A DNA stretch of 64,000 bases from Psychrobacter sp. 72-O-c (GTDB lineage: Bacteria; Pseudomonadota; Gammaproteobacteria; Pseudomonadales; Moraxellaceae). The position numbers and the translations under genes are program-made. Location: positions 1-64,000 of the forward strand of contig NZ_CAJHBI010000008.1 in NCBI RefSeq assembly GCF_904846605.1, in the 5' to 3' direction. The notes under the pieces were generated by a model, which was not told the DNA's origin, did not search any database, and was given only the letters and a program-made list of their open reading frames with translations. Positions within the stretch are counted from its first letter, which is position 1, and every line of letters starts with the position of its first letter. Below, in pieces: positions 53,984-63,109 of this stretch.

Positions 53984-55081
53984 TTAGGGTTTAATTGCAA
54001 TCTTTAACACCCCATCGCGCTGATTCATAAATAAGTCATATGCTTCTACGATGTTATCTAAAGCGTAAGTATGAGTTACCATTTCTGATAAATCGACACG
54101 TCCGGTTTCAATGACATTCATTAAACGGCGCATACGCTCTTTACCGCCTGGGCATAGAGCGGTTCGAATCGTATGGTCACCAAGACCAGAGGCGAAGTGT
54201 GACATTGGAATGGTTAAATCTTCAGAATAAACACCAAGGCTAGATAGTGTACCACCTGGTTTTAATACCTTAAGCGCCTGCTCAAAGGTGGATTTTAAAC
54301 CAAGCGCCTCGATACTGCTATCAACACCGCGACCACCTGTGAGTTTCAGTATCTCGTCGACCACATCCACTTCGTTAAAGTTAAGGATGATGTCAGCGCC
54401 CATTTTTTTGGCCATCGCTAATCGCTGACTATTGCCGTCAACGGCGATGATAGTCGAGGCACCTTTGAGCCTTGCCCCAGCAGTAGCACATAAGCCAATG
54501 GGTCCTTGTGCGAATACCGCGACAATATCACCAATTTTAATATTGGCATTTTCCGCACCTTTAAATCCTGTAGACATAATATCAGGACACATAAGCACTT
54601 GTTCGTCAGTAAGACCATCAGGTACTGGGCACAGATTGGCCTGCGCGTCTGGCACTAGAACGTATTCTGCTTGCGTGCCATCAATGATATTACCAAAGCG
54701 CCAACCACCCGTTGCTTTATAGCCATGGCAAGCGCAAGTGCCGCCGTCTGGTTGGATATAGCCCCCATCTTGTGATGGAAAGCCGTCCTGACAGGCGTAT
54801 GAGCTAAAGCTTGGGCAAATTGCGCCAGCAATGACTCGTTGTCCTTCTTTGTAGCCTTGCACCGCTGAACCTAGCTTTTCGATAATACCTACTGGCTCAT
54901 GACCAATAGTCAGTCCTTTGGCGACAGGATACTCACCTTTATAAATATGAATATCAGTACCACAAATAGTCGTTGTCGTAATTTTTAGTAGAGCATCATT
55001 GGGACCTACATCAGGAATCTTTTTTTCTGTAATCTCAATTTTACCTGGCTTAATAAATATCAGTGATTTCATCATACTCAT
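53984..55081 (-). CDS. Zinc-dependent medium-chain alcohol dehydrogenase
   Basis: 365 aa. The catalytic zinc ligands are visible as Cys in TTICGTDIH (about 41) and His-Glu in TIGHEPVG (about 62). The coenzyme fold has GPIGLCATAGARLKGASTII with Asp after it (AVDGNSQR), which favours NAD over NADP. GWRFGNIIDGTQAEYVLVPD resembles the secondary-alcohol dehydrogenases of clostridia and Thermoanaerobacter. The segment at about 92-122 has four cysteines (C-P-S-F-S-S-Y-A-C and C-A-C) in a spacing unlike the classical structural-zinc lobe C-x2-C-x2-C-x7-C. The substrate is probably a secondary alcohol or diol, unproven. AAGGAG is 7 bases before ATG 55081. Confidence 0.9.
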   Translation of the reverse strand: MSMMKSLIFIKPGKIEITEKKIPDVGPNDALLKITTTTICGTDIHIYKGEYPVAKGLTIGHEPVGIIEKLGSAVQGYKEGQRVIAGAICPSFSSYACQDGFPSQDGGYIQPDGGTCACHGYKATGGWRFGNIIDGTQAEYVLVPDAQANLCPVPDGLTDEQVLMCPDIMSTGFKGAENANIKIGDIVAVFAQGPIGLCATAGARLKGASTIIAVDGNSQRLAMAKKMGADIILNFNEVDVVDEILKLTGGRGVDSSIEALGLKSTFEQALKVLKPGGTLSSLGVYSEDLTIPMSHFASGLGDHTIRTALCPGGKERMRRLMNVIETGRVDLSEMVTHTYALDNIVEAYDLFMNQRDGVLKIAIKP

Positions 55082-55295
55082 GTCACACTCCTTGTATTAT
55101 CAATATTTGCTTCACTGGCATTAGATTTAACACCCTGTATATTCATAATACGCCATATTATTAGTAATTTGAAGTAAATCCACAATTTATTTAGGGAATT
55201 GACTGCTATTTATCGTTGAGTGTTGAACATTGAGTTCAAATTTTTAGTATTAACTATAGTTGCGCATAACTAAAAATAGCTGAAAGGCTTATATA

Positions 55296-56165
55296 TTATT
55301 CGCTAATATTATGTTGACATTCTCGACTGTCTAATTGAGCATAATGAGTTGCTTGTGAGTTAGTAGACTGCGAATGAGTGCTGCTTTTATTACCTAAAGT
55401 CAAAATGCTTTGGGTACGCGTGCCATAAGTTGGCATTTTAGTCTCAAGATTGGCCAAAGTAATCGGCTCAATATAGATTGAAGACAAAGCCTGTTCGATT
55501 TCAATAGGCACTCCAGTATCTGGCAGCTTATCCGCTGGCGCTGGCGTGGTATCAGATAGGACGCTAAAAGCAGCCTTCTGCCAATATTCAGGAGCGCTGT
55601 TCTCAGCTATTAGCGGTAGCACTTCTTGACGTAGCCTTCCGCGCAATCGCTCAGTTTTAAACCAAGCCTCTTCCGGCTGTCCATTAGAGAATATGTGCAA
55701 ACCCGCATATAATGGCATCGGCGCATGACCGCGATTATTCACGATGACTGCTTGTTCGGCATCACCAATAATTAAATTAAAGCCTGCATAGTCTTGTAGG
55801 TTAATTTGCCGAGCAAATGCCATTGGACTCAGGGTACTAGTCAAAAACCCAGTTACTAGCTCACCGCGAGAACGCTCATCGGAACTTGCCTGCACGCCAT
55901 CGCGAAAGTTCAACACCGCCGCCCAGCGTCCATTTTGTTGATGGCTTTCATATTGACTGTCTTCTTGAACACTGTTTTGACTGCTATTTTGACTGTGAAT
56001 GCCTAGCCACGTGCCGCCACTTTGAGAGTCACGTCCAGCATAGATAGGTTTATCCGGCCATTGATGTAGCGGCTCAGTCGGACGCTGTAAGAACTCGTCG
56101 CGATTAGACAGTAATATCAGTGGTAATTGATCCGATAATTGCCAAGCAATGGCGACAATACACAT
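55296..56165 (-). CDS. NRDE-family protein (TANGO2-like)
   Basis: 289 aa. The N-terminus MCIVAIAWQLSDQLPLILLS leads into the diagnostic N-R-D-E motif, then AGRDSQSGGTWLGI and NFRDGVQASSDERSRGELV. The family shares the Ntn-hydrolase-like fold with Cys2 as the potential nucleophile, and eukaryotic TANGO2 has been tied to haem and lipid handling, but no bacterial reaction is established. Low-complexity insertions (HSQNSSQNSVQEDSQYESHQ near residue 55) and a His/Ser/Gln-rich tail are additions to the core. It is transcribed alone, divergent from the urea transporter genes. Confidence 0.88.
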   Translation of the reverse strand: MCIVAIAWQLSDQLPLILLSNRDEFLQRPTEPLHQWPDKPIYAGRDSQSGGTWLGIHSQNSSQNSVQEDSQYESHQQNGRWAAVLNFRDGVQASSDERSRGELVTGFLTSTLSPMAFARQINLQDYAGFNLIIGDAEQAVIVNNRGHAPMPLYAGLHIFSNGQPEEAWFKTERLRGRLRQEVLPLIAENSAPEYWQKAAFSVLSDTTPAPADKLPDTGVPIEIEQALSSIYIEPITLANLETKMPTYGTRTQSILTLGNKSSTHSQSTNSQATHYAQLDSRECQHNISE

Positions 56166-56602
56166 GAGCTATCCTATTTTTTAGTGGTGACTATTTATGA
56201 TGGCGTGATCACTTATTATTATGACATGGTCACTTATATAGTCGAAGTCCTTTTGGGCGCAGCAACTCAAATGTGGTGCTAGATGTCCGAGTACAGACGT
56301 CATTGCTATGTTTATTAAGCGTCGTGATAGAACCATCGAGGATAACGCCACAGCGCTCTTAGGCCATTTCGATAGTATGTCCTGTCTATCCGCTCATTTT
56401 GCAGCACTCCTTTATCTTTTTCCCCTTTATGGTGCATTCGATTAACCCTCGTGCACTACATTAACGACATTTGCATGCTTTTTTCAACTATTGCGTGATT
56501 ATTTTCTCTTTGCTAGCGATTTTTACTTGGCATGAAACTTGAACCTATAATTACTGTTAAGTAACAATTATTTTATCTTTTGTATTTATTTAGGAGATTG
56601 CC
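56166..56602. other. Regulatory region upstream of the urea transporter operon
   Basis: No gene is seen. It contains a candidate sigma-54 element at 56527-56543. TGGTGCA (near 56428) and TGCACTA (near 56452) are a divergent pair resembling NtrC half-sites but in reversed order. Near 56195-56240 there is an imperfect direct repeat (TGATCACTTAT and TGGTCACTTAT). Confidence 0.5.
56527..56543 (+). promoter_or_regulatory. Candidate sigma-54-type promoter of urtA
   Basis: TTGGCATGAAACTTGAA matches the -24 element (TGGCA) and the TTG of the -12 element at the right spacing. The invariant GC at -12 is GA here, so it is an imperfect match. It would place the transcript start about 50 bp before the urtA ATG. 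Nitrogen control of urt operons is known from other bacteria. Confidence 0.4.
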
Positions 56603-57946
56603 ATGTTTTCGTTATCGACTGTAGCCAACCCTCAGTTTATTGAGCCAAACCATAACAATAAACTCAAATCACGCGTCTCATTACTGGCTATTGCGGTAGT
56701 TGGCAGCTTGAGCCTTATCGGCTGTCAAAAACCGGTAGAAACCACAATAAAGACGACGACAGAAGCCGCCTCAGAAACGACGACTCCTGCCGCTGATGGC
56801 GACACTATTAAAGTCGGCGTCCTACATTCCTTGTCTGGCACTATGGCTATCTCTGAAACTTCGTTAAAAGATGTCGCATTGATGACTATTGATGAGATCA
56901 ATGACAATGGCGGGGTGTTAGGTAAGCAGTTAGAGCCTGTGGTGGTTGATCCGGCTTCTGACTGGCCTCTATTTGCTGAAAAGGCCCGTCAGCTATTAAC
57001 GCAAGATAAAGTAGATGTGATTTTTGGTGGGTGGACCTCGGTATCGCGCAAATCGGTATTGCCGGTGGTTGAAGAGTTAAACGGGTTGATGTTCTATCCG
57101 GTGCAGTATGAGGGACAAGAGCAATCAGAGAATATTTTTTACACAGGTGCGGCGCCAAACCAGCAAGCCATTCCAGCAGTGGAATATTTAATGAGTGAAG
57201 AAGGCGGTGGTGCAGAGCGTTTTGTATTGCTCGGTACCGATTATGTCTATCCGCGTACCACCAACCAGATTTTAAAGGCGTTCTTAAAATCAAAAGGCGT
57301 GGCCGATGCAGACATTATGGAAGAGTACACGCCATTTGGATTTAGCAACTACCAAACTATCGTCTCCAACGTTAGAAAGTTTGCAACCGGTAAAAAGACA
57401 GCAGTGATATCAACCATTAATGGTGACTCGAACGTGCCATTTTATCGTGAGCTTGCTAACCAAGGTATTAAAGCCTCAGATATTCCAGTGATGGCATTCT
57501 CAGTGGGCGAGGAAGAATTGCGTGGTATTGACACTAGTCTCTTGCAAGGTCATTTGGCGGCATGGAACTACTTTATGTCGATTAAAAACCCAACCAATAG
57601 CGACTTTACCAAACGCTATAAGCAATATGCTCTAGATAAAAATCTGCCTAATGCTGAAAAGGTCGTGACGAATGATCCGATGGAGGCCACCTATGTGGGC
57701 ATCAATATGTGGAAGCAAGCGGTTGAAAAAGCGGGCACCACTGATGTCGATAAAGTGCGTATTAGTATGGGCGGACAAACCTTTGATGCGCCGTCAGGCT
57801 ACACGCTGAAAATGGATGAGGAAAACCATCATTTATGGAAGCCGGTTATGATTGGTCAAATTCGTGCAGATGGTCAGTTTGATACAATCTTTAAAACGCC
57901 AGAGGTCATTCAAGCGCAGCCATGGAGCCAGTACATCCCTAAGTAA
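56603..57946 (+). CDS. urtA: Urea ABC transporter substrate-binding protein
   Basis: A periplasmic, probably lipid-anchored receptor for urea. The 447-aa precursor has an unusually long n-region, then the hydrophobic stretch SLLAIAVVGSLSLIG and lipobox cysteine 41 in S-L-I-G-C. The mature part starts after a Thr/Ala linker: IKVGVLHSLSGTMAISETSL, GGVLGKQLEPVVVDPASDWP, and FGGWTSVSRKSVLPVVEELN with LMFYPVQYEGQEQS, all typical of the UrtA branch of the Leu/Ile/Val-binding family. The C-terminal DAPSGYTLKMDEENHHLWKP segment is also diagnostic. TAGGAG lies 8 bases before ATG. First gene of urtABCDE. Confidence 0.96.
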   Translation: MFSLSTVANPQFIEPNHNNKLKSRVSLLAIAVVGSLSLIGCQKPVETTIKTTTEAASETTTPAADGDTIKVGVLHSLSGTMAISETSLKDVALMTIDEINDNGGVLGKQLEPVVVDPASDWPLFAEKARQLLTQDKVDVIFGGWTSVSRKSVLPVVEELNGLMFYPVQYEGQEQSENIFYTGAAPNQQAIPAVEYLMSEEGGGAERFVLLGTDYVYPRTTNQILKAFLKSKGVADADIMEEYTPFGFSNYQTIVSNVRKFATGKKTAVISTINGDSNVPFYRELANQGIKASDIPVMAFSVGEEELRGIDTSLLQGHLAAWNYFMSIKNPTNSDFTKRYKQYALDKNLPNAEKVVTNDPMEATYVGINMWKQAVEKAGTTDVDKVRISMGGQTFDAPSGYTLKMDEENHHLWKPVMIGQIRADGQFDTIFKTPEVIQAQPWSQYIPK

Positions 57947-58135
57947 ACCAATCCATAAATGAATTTATATCTACGCGTGCCTAAACACGTGTAGATGAAA
58001 GGCTCTACGCCTATTTTCTAAATTTATTTCTCAACACTTTAGACACCTTCAGACTTTATCAACTCCTCTACAGGCTTAACATACTAAGCGGTAGAGGCTT
58101 AGGATTTGTTGACTGCAAAAAATAGGGAGCCGCAA

Positions 58136-60076
58136 ATGCAGCACCGTACTTCACGCCCCATTGCAGGGCAAGCATCACCCGAAAGCAACCACTATCAGCA
58201 TGCGTTAATACATAGATTAAGAGATGGGTTGATAGATGGATTGATAAAAAGGATTACCGTTTTTTTAATTGCTGTGCCACGACGGCTATTTGCATTAATG
58301 GCACTAACCTTAGCCACAACCATATTGGCCACAACTCTACTGGCTACCATTGCCTACGCTCATGATACCCAAGTGGTTCATAGCCACGACACTCCAGCTG
58401 CCAAACCCGTCAACACCGTTGCTGTCACCTTAGAGGCCGTGACGACCACCGGTGACACACTACAAACCCAAAATCAGCAATCATTGACCACTCCTGCAGT
58501 CACTCCTACAGCTACTCAAACCAATGAGTCAGTCACTTCGGTAGCGGCAATCGCAAGTACAGGCGATACTATTGAGCAATTTGTGGCGGGTGATTTTGGT
58601 CAGCGCCAAACCATGTTAAATGCTTGGCCGGGATCGATTGAGAGTTTGGATGCTTTGGTCGAATTCATTGACAATGATGAGTTATATCAAGGTAATGTTG
58701 GTCAAACTTACTTGCTCAGTGCAGACGATCAGCTATTTACTTATCCTGATAAAAAAGAGACTGCTGATTGGCCCAGTGATTTATCGCCAATTACATTGAC
58801 CAACGCGCTACGCTCGGCGCTCATTTTTGGGCGGGCTAAAGTAAAACTGGAGTCTGACAAGTCAGCACAGCGTCTACAAGCGGTAGATATTTTATCTGAC
58901 AATATCGACCAAGTAGACCCCGCTATTATTACAGCAGCGGCAGCAAACGAGGACAATACTAAAGTTAAAAAAGCATTGGCCGCGCTGCAAGCCCGTATTG
59001 ATTTTAAGAATGGTGATCTACCTACTAAGATTGCGGCGGTCAAGCTTCTCGCTGATAGTGATAGCCCGCAAGTCTTAGTAGATATTGAGTCCGCCCTTGC
59101 TGACGACAACCTAGATGCCACACTCAAAGCAGCGCTTATCGATGCTGAGGCTAGCGTGTCACGGCGCATAGAAATAAGTACGTGGATGGGTCATATTTTC
59201 ACTGGTATGAGTACCGCCAGCATTTTACTGCTCGCCGCCCTCGGTCTTGCTATTACCTTTGGCTTGCTTGGCGTGATTAATATGGCGCATGGCGAGCTGA
59301 TTATGATTGGCGCTTATACCACTTATATGGTCCAAAATATGTTTCAAGCCTACTTGCCAAATATGGTCGGTTGGTATTTGGTGGCCGCTATTCCAGCTGC
59401 GTTTTTGGTGAGCGCTATTATCGGTATGATTATTGAACGTATTGTTATTCGCCCTTTGTATGGGCGTGAGCTGGAAACCTTACTCGCAACCTTTGGCGTG
59501 AGTCTGATTTTGATGCAATTGGTGCGGATGATTTTTGGTGCCCAAAACGTTGAAGTCAGTAACGTGGCTTGGTTAAGCGGTGCGTATCAAGTGTCATCTA
59601 GCCTAGTGCTCCCTTATAACCGCATTGCCATTATCGGCTTTACCGTCATTGTTGTGGCGTTATTGGTGTACTTGCTCAATAAAACACGCTTTGGTTTGTT
59701 TATACGGGCAGTCACGCAAAACCGCCAGATGGCACGGGCGGTCGGTATCCCCTCAGCACGTATCGATATGATGGCGTTTGGGTTGGGCTCTGGGCTTGCC
59801 GGCATGGCAGGTTGCGCGCTGGCTCAAGTGGGTAACGTTGGTCCAGATTTGGGTCAAACCTATATTATCGATACCTTTTTAGTGGTAGTCGTTGGCGGTG
59901 TCGGTCAAGTATGGGGCGCGGTGTTAGCGGCCTTAGGACTAGGCGTCAGCGGTACCGTACTTGAGATTGGTATTGGGGCGGTATTGGCCAAAATCGTGTT
60001 GTTGGTTCTTGTGATTCTGTTTATTCAGAAGCGGCCACAAGGTTTATTTGCACTCAAAGGCCGCTTTGTCGAATAA
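58136..60076 (+). CDS. urtB: Urea ABC transporter permease UrtB
   Basis: 646 aa, with two parts. An N-terminal signal-anchor (about 52-80) leads a periplasmic region of about 270 residues, including helical HEAT-like repeats (KVKKALAALQARIDF, IAAVKLLADSDSPQVLVDIE). The membrane permease fills about 355-646, with GLAITFGLLGVINMAHGELI, the EAA-type contact loop RFGLFIRAVTQNRQMARAVG and VVVVGGVGQVWGAVLAALGL. I chose ATG 58136 (MQHRTSRP) because AGGGAG is 6 bases upstream. The frame opens ten codons earlier at TTG 58106. UrtC follows 10 bp later. The extended form of UrtB is known in proteobacteria, but a Thr-rich linker (about 95-150) makes this one long. Confidence 0.94.
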   Translation: MQHRTSRPIAGQASPESNHYQHALIHRLRDGLIDGLIKRITVFLIAVPRRLFALMALTLATTILATTLLATIAYAHDTQVVHSHDTPAAKPVNTVAVTLEAVTTTGDTLQTQNQQSLTTPAVTPTATQTNESVTSVAAIASTGDTIEQFVAGDFGQRQTMLNAWPGSIESLDALVEFIDNDELYQGNVGQTYLLSADDQLFTYPDKKETADWPSDLSPITLTNALRSALIFGRAKVKLESDKSAQRLQAVDILSDNIDQVDPAIITAAAANEDNTKVKKALAALQARIDFKNGDLPTKIAAVKLLADSDSPQVLVDIESALADDNLDATLKAALIDAEASVSRRIEISTWMGHIFTGMSTASILLLAALGLAITFGLLGVINMAHGELIMIGAYTTYMVQNMFQAYLPNMVGWYLVAAIPAAFLVSAIIGMIIERIVIRPLYGRELETLLATFGVSLILMQLVRMIFGAQNVEVSNVAWLSGAYQVSSSLVLPYNRIAIIGFTVIVVALLVYLLNKTRFGLFIRAVTQNRQMARAVGIPSARIDMMAFGLGSGLAGMAGCALAQVGNVGPDLGQTYIIDTFLVVVVGGVGQVWGAVLAALGLGVSGTVLEIGIGAVLAKIVLLVLVILFIQKRPQGLFALKGRFVE

Positions 60077-60086
60077 GGAGATACCT

Positions 60087-61157
60087 ATGCTAATGACCAA
60101 ATTACTGTCCGATACCCCGCGTAGTGCCATTTTGATTGGCTTGTGCTTTGCAATCTTATTAATATTGCCTTGGCTGCATCTGATGCCAGAGACCTCCCCT
60201 TTTTATCTCTCAGCTTATTGGATTACCCTCATCGGTAAAATCATGGCACTGGCCATGGTAGCATTAGCACTAGACCTAGTATGGGGCTATGCCGGAATCT
60301 TAAGTTTGGGGCACGGCTTGTACTTCGCTTTGGGTGGTTATGCGTTTGGTATGTACTTAACGCGCGAAACCGCAGGCGATGCGCTACCCGACTTTATGCG
60401 CTTTTTAAGCTGGACTGAAATGCCATGGTATTGGGCCGGCACTCAACACTTTTGGTGGGCGATGGCGCTGGTGGTACTGGTACCGGGATTGATTGCTTTT
60501 ATCTTTGGCTTCTTTGCCTTTCGCTCCAAGATTAAAGGCGTTTATTTTTCTATCATCACCCAAGCCATGACTTATGCAGCCGCCCTATTATTCTTTCGTA
60601 ATGAAACCGGCTTTGGCGGCAACAACGGCTTCACCGGCTTTACGACTCTTTTGGGCTATGATATTACCGCGGCCTCAACCCGTTCGATGCTGTGCTTTAT
60701 TACCGCTTTAGCATTATTATTGTCTTATGTTGGCTTACGCTACTTAATGAACCAACCTTATGGACGGGTACTTGGCGCCATTCGTGATAGCGAAAACCGC
60801 TTGCAGTATTTAGGCTACCGTACCCTCTGGTACAAGCTGTCCGCTTGGGTGTTATCCGCCGTTATCGCGGGTATCGCAGGGGCGCTATATGTTCCACAAG
60901 TGGGCATTATTAACCCCAGTGAGATGAACCCCGTTAACTCAATTGAAATGGCTGTTTGGGTGGCGACTGGTGGCAGAGGCAAACTAATTGGTGCGATTTT
61001 GGGCACTGGCGTGGTTAATTCAGTAAAAACTTACTTTACTGTGGCCTACCCTGAGGTTTGGCTATTGATATTGGGCGGACTGTTCGTGGTAGTAACGCTG
61101 TTTTTACCCAATGGCATTATGGGCATGTTTGACCGCTTCAAAAAGGAGAAACAGTAA
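60087..61157 (+). CDS. urtC: Urea ABC transporter permease UrtC
   Basis: The second membrane subunit, 356 aa, with about ten helices. It begins with a short cytosolic segment and AILIGLCFAILLILPWLHLM. Family motifs are LDLVWGYAGILSLGHGLYFA (about 73), FFAFRSKIKGVYFSIITQAM (about 150), FGGNNGFTGF (about 175), the ATPase-coupling loop GRVLGAIRDSENRLQYLGY (about 232) and GRGKLIGAILGTGVVN. ATG 60087 has AAGGAG 6 bases upstream. Its TAA overlaps the urtD ATG by one base (TAATG), which implies coupled translation. Confidence 0.95.
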   Translation: MLMTKLLSDTPRSAILIGLCFAILLILPWLHLMPETSPFYLSAYWITLIGKIMALAMVALALDLVWGYAGILSLGHGLYFALGGYAFGMYLTRETAGDALPDFMRFLSWTEMPWYWAGTQHFWWAMALVVLVPGLIAFIFGFFAFRSKIKGVYFSIITQAMTYAAALLFFRNETGFGGNNGFTGFTTLLGYDITAASTRSMLCFITALALLLSYVGLRYLMNQPYGRVLGAIRDSENRLQYLGYRTLWYKLSAWVLSAVIAGIAGALYVPQVGIINPSEMNPVNSIEMAVWVATGGRGKLIGAILGTGVVNSVKTYFTVAYPEVWLLILGGLFVVVTLFLPNGIMGMFDRFKKEKQ

Positions 61158-62044
61158 TGTTCAATAAAAAACCAGCCTCTGTCAAGCACCCTACTAAAAC
61201 ATTGCCAGAAAGTGGCGCTTTAAATACACCTGCTATAGATGAATATGGGAGCCATAATGGTGGCGACGGTCTCAGTCACCCCAAAAAACCAGGCGTCGAT
61301 TTTAGCCACGGTATTGCTCTGTATTTAGAAGATGTGAGCGTGTGGTTTGAGTCGTTTCGGGCACTCAATAATCTATCGCTATACATTGAAGAGGGCGAGC
61401 TACGCTGTATTATTGGCCCAAACGGTGCCGGTAAAACCACACTAATGGACGTCATTACTGGTAAAACCCGCCCTACCAATGGCAGCGTTTTTTTTGGACA
61501 AACCCATAACCTTGCTAGCATGTCTACTGAAGAGATAGCCGAAGCGGGTATTGGGCGCAAATTTCAAAAACCTACCGTATTTGAAAATTTTACCGTTATG
61601 GATAACTTGTTACTCGCGGCGCCCAAAGATAAGCGCGTCGTCAAAAGCTTGTTTAACACCCTCAATGCCGATACCCGCGATACGCTTGACGCCACCCTAC
61701 AGCAAATCCGCTTGACTGACCAAATCAACAAGCCTGCCGGTTTGCTATCACATGGGCAGAAGCAGTGGCTAGAGATTGGTATGCTACTGATGCAAAGCCC
61801 CAAGCTTATTTTGCTTGATGAGCCCGTTGCGGGTATGACCGATGCTGAGACTGAGCACACGGCCGAGCTGTGTTTGCGCCTCAAAAAAAATCACACTTTA
61901 GTGGTGGTCGAGCATGACATGACCTTTATTGATGCCATTAGTGACAAAGTCACCGTCTTGGCACAGGGGGCGATTCTAGCCGAAGGCACCTTAGCCGAAG
62001 TACAAGCCAATGAGGCGGTCATTGAGTCCTATTTGGGTCGATAA
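61157..62044 (+). CDS. urtD: Urea ABC transporter ATP-binding protein UrtD
   Basis: The first of two cytosolic ATPases of the transporter, 295 aa. About 50 polar residues (PASVKHPTKTLPESGALNTP) precede the core at LYLEDVSVWFESFRALNNLS. Walker A is IGPNGAGKTTLMDVITGKTR (about 93), the signature LSHGQKQWLEIGMLL (about 197), Walker B KLILLDEPVAGMTDAET and the H-loop VVVEHDMTFI. LSHGQ rather than LSGGQ is usual for UrtD. urtE follows after 75 bp. Confidence 0.95.
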   Translation: MFNKKPASVKHPTKTLPESGALNTPAIDEYGSHNGGDGLSHPKKPGVDFSHGIALYLEDVSVWFESFRALNNLSLYIEEGELRCIIGPNGAGKTTLMDVITGKTRPTNGSVFFGQTHNLASMSTEEIAEAGIGRKFQKPTVFENFTVMDNLLLAAPKDKRVVKSLFNTLNADTRDTLDATLQQIRLTDQINKPAGLLSHGQKQWLEIGMLLMQSPKLILLDEPVAGMTDAETEHTAELCLRLKKNHTLVVVEHDMTFIDAISDKVTVLAQGAILAEGTLAEVQANEAVIESYLGR

Positions 62045-62119
62045 CTCGGTAAATAGTTAGGCCGATGAACTGTAATACAATTGATAGGTTAGGGATGATT
62101 CAAATGCTAGGAGACAACC

Positions 62120-62818
62120 ATGTTACAAGTTAATGTCATCAACCAATACTATGGCGGCAGTCATATTTTGCGAGACGTCTCGCTCACAGCGCCCGTTGGT
62201 GAATGCAGTGTGGTGCTCGGTCGTAATGGCGTGGGCAAAACCACCTTACTCAAATGTCTAATGGGCATATTGCCGATCAAATCGGGGCAGATTTTACTTA
62301 ACGATAAAGACATCAGTAAACTCTCATCCGAGCAGCGGGTACGAGCGGGACTCGCTTATGTGCCACAAGGACGTGATATTTTCTCCACCTTAACTGTGGA
62401 AGAAAACATTTTGATTGGTATGGCCAAATTTTCACGCAGTAAAGCCAAGCAGGTACCTAAGCATTTATATGATATTTTTCCGGTACTCGATGAGATGAAA
62501 CATCGACGTGGCGGCGACCTGTCTGGCGGTCAGCAGCAGCAACTGGCCATTGCTCGTGCCTTAGCCTCTGAGCCTACGGTGCTAATTCTAGATGAACCTA
62601 CTGAGGGCATTCAACCGTCTATTATTAAGGATATTGGCCGAGTCCTTCGGGACTTAGTCGATAAAGGCGATATGGCGATTGTACTGGTCGAGCAATTTTA
62701 CGACTTTGCTGAAGAGCTCGCCGACAACTACACAGTATTATCACGCGGTAAAGTGTTGGCACAAGGGGCAGGCGATACAATGGTGGACAACAAAGTGCAA
62801 GAGCTGGTCGCCATTTAA
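62120..62818 (+). CDS. urtE: Urea ABC transporter ATP-binding protein UrtE
   Basis: The second ATPase, 232 aa with no extension. It begins MLQVNVINQYYGGSHILRDV. Walker A is LGRNGVGKTTLLKCLMG, the Q-loop AYVPQGRDIFSTLTVEEN, the signature LSGGQQQQLAIARAL and Walker B TVLILDEPTEGIQPSI, with VLVEQFYDFA for the H-loop region (a Gln replaces His, as in LivF-like proteins). AGGAGA is about 7 bases before ATG. It ends the urtABCDE operon. No urease genes follow in the window. Confidence 0.96.
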   Translation: MLQVNVINQYYGGSHILRDVSLTAPVGECSVVLGRNGVGKTTLLKCLMGILPIKSGQILLNDKDISKLSSEQRVRAGLAYVPQGRDIFSTLTVEENILIGMAKFSRSKAKQVPKHLYDIFPVLDEMKHRRGGDLSGGQQQQLAIARALASEPTVLILDEPTEGIQPSIIKDIGRVLRDLVDKGDMAIVLVEQFYDFAEELADNYTVLSRGKVLAQGAGDTMVDNKVQELVAI

Positions 62819-63109
62819 CTATGAGCCAACAAAAAAGAGTCCTTAACAGTGATAGCTCAATCGCGACAGTGTCCTGTAACTATTGCTTTGCTTGTGTGTC
62901 GCTACTTATCAATACCAAACGTCACCATCAAAAACCTGCAAGCATTACCACCAAATCTATCTACCGCCATACCCATTATAAATCAGATGGTAAATTCAAT
63001 ACCTAAATCTATCATGGCTTCATGACTGACATAATAGCAATACAGTATGCTCAACGAGCGAAATTTGCTATTATGTACAGCATTTTATTACCAATATTAT
63101 GATGCCCTT

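Noticed and set aside
62821-63006. 61-codon frame directly after urtE
   Set aside because: It begins 2 bases after the urtE stop, which is suggestive, but it has no ribosome site and a composition like translated intergenic DNA.
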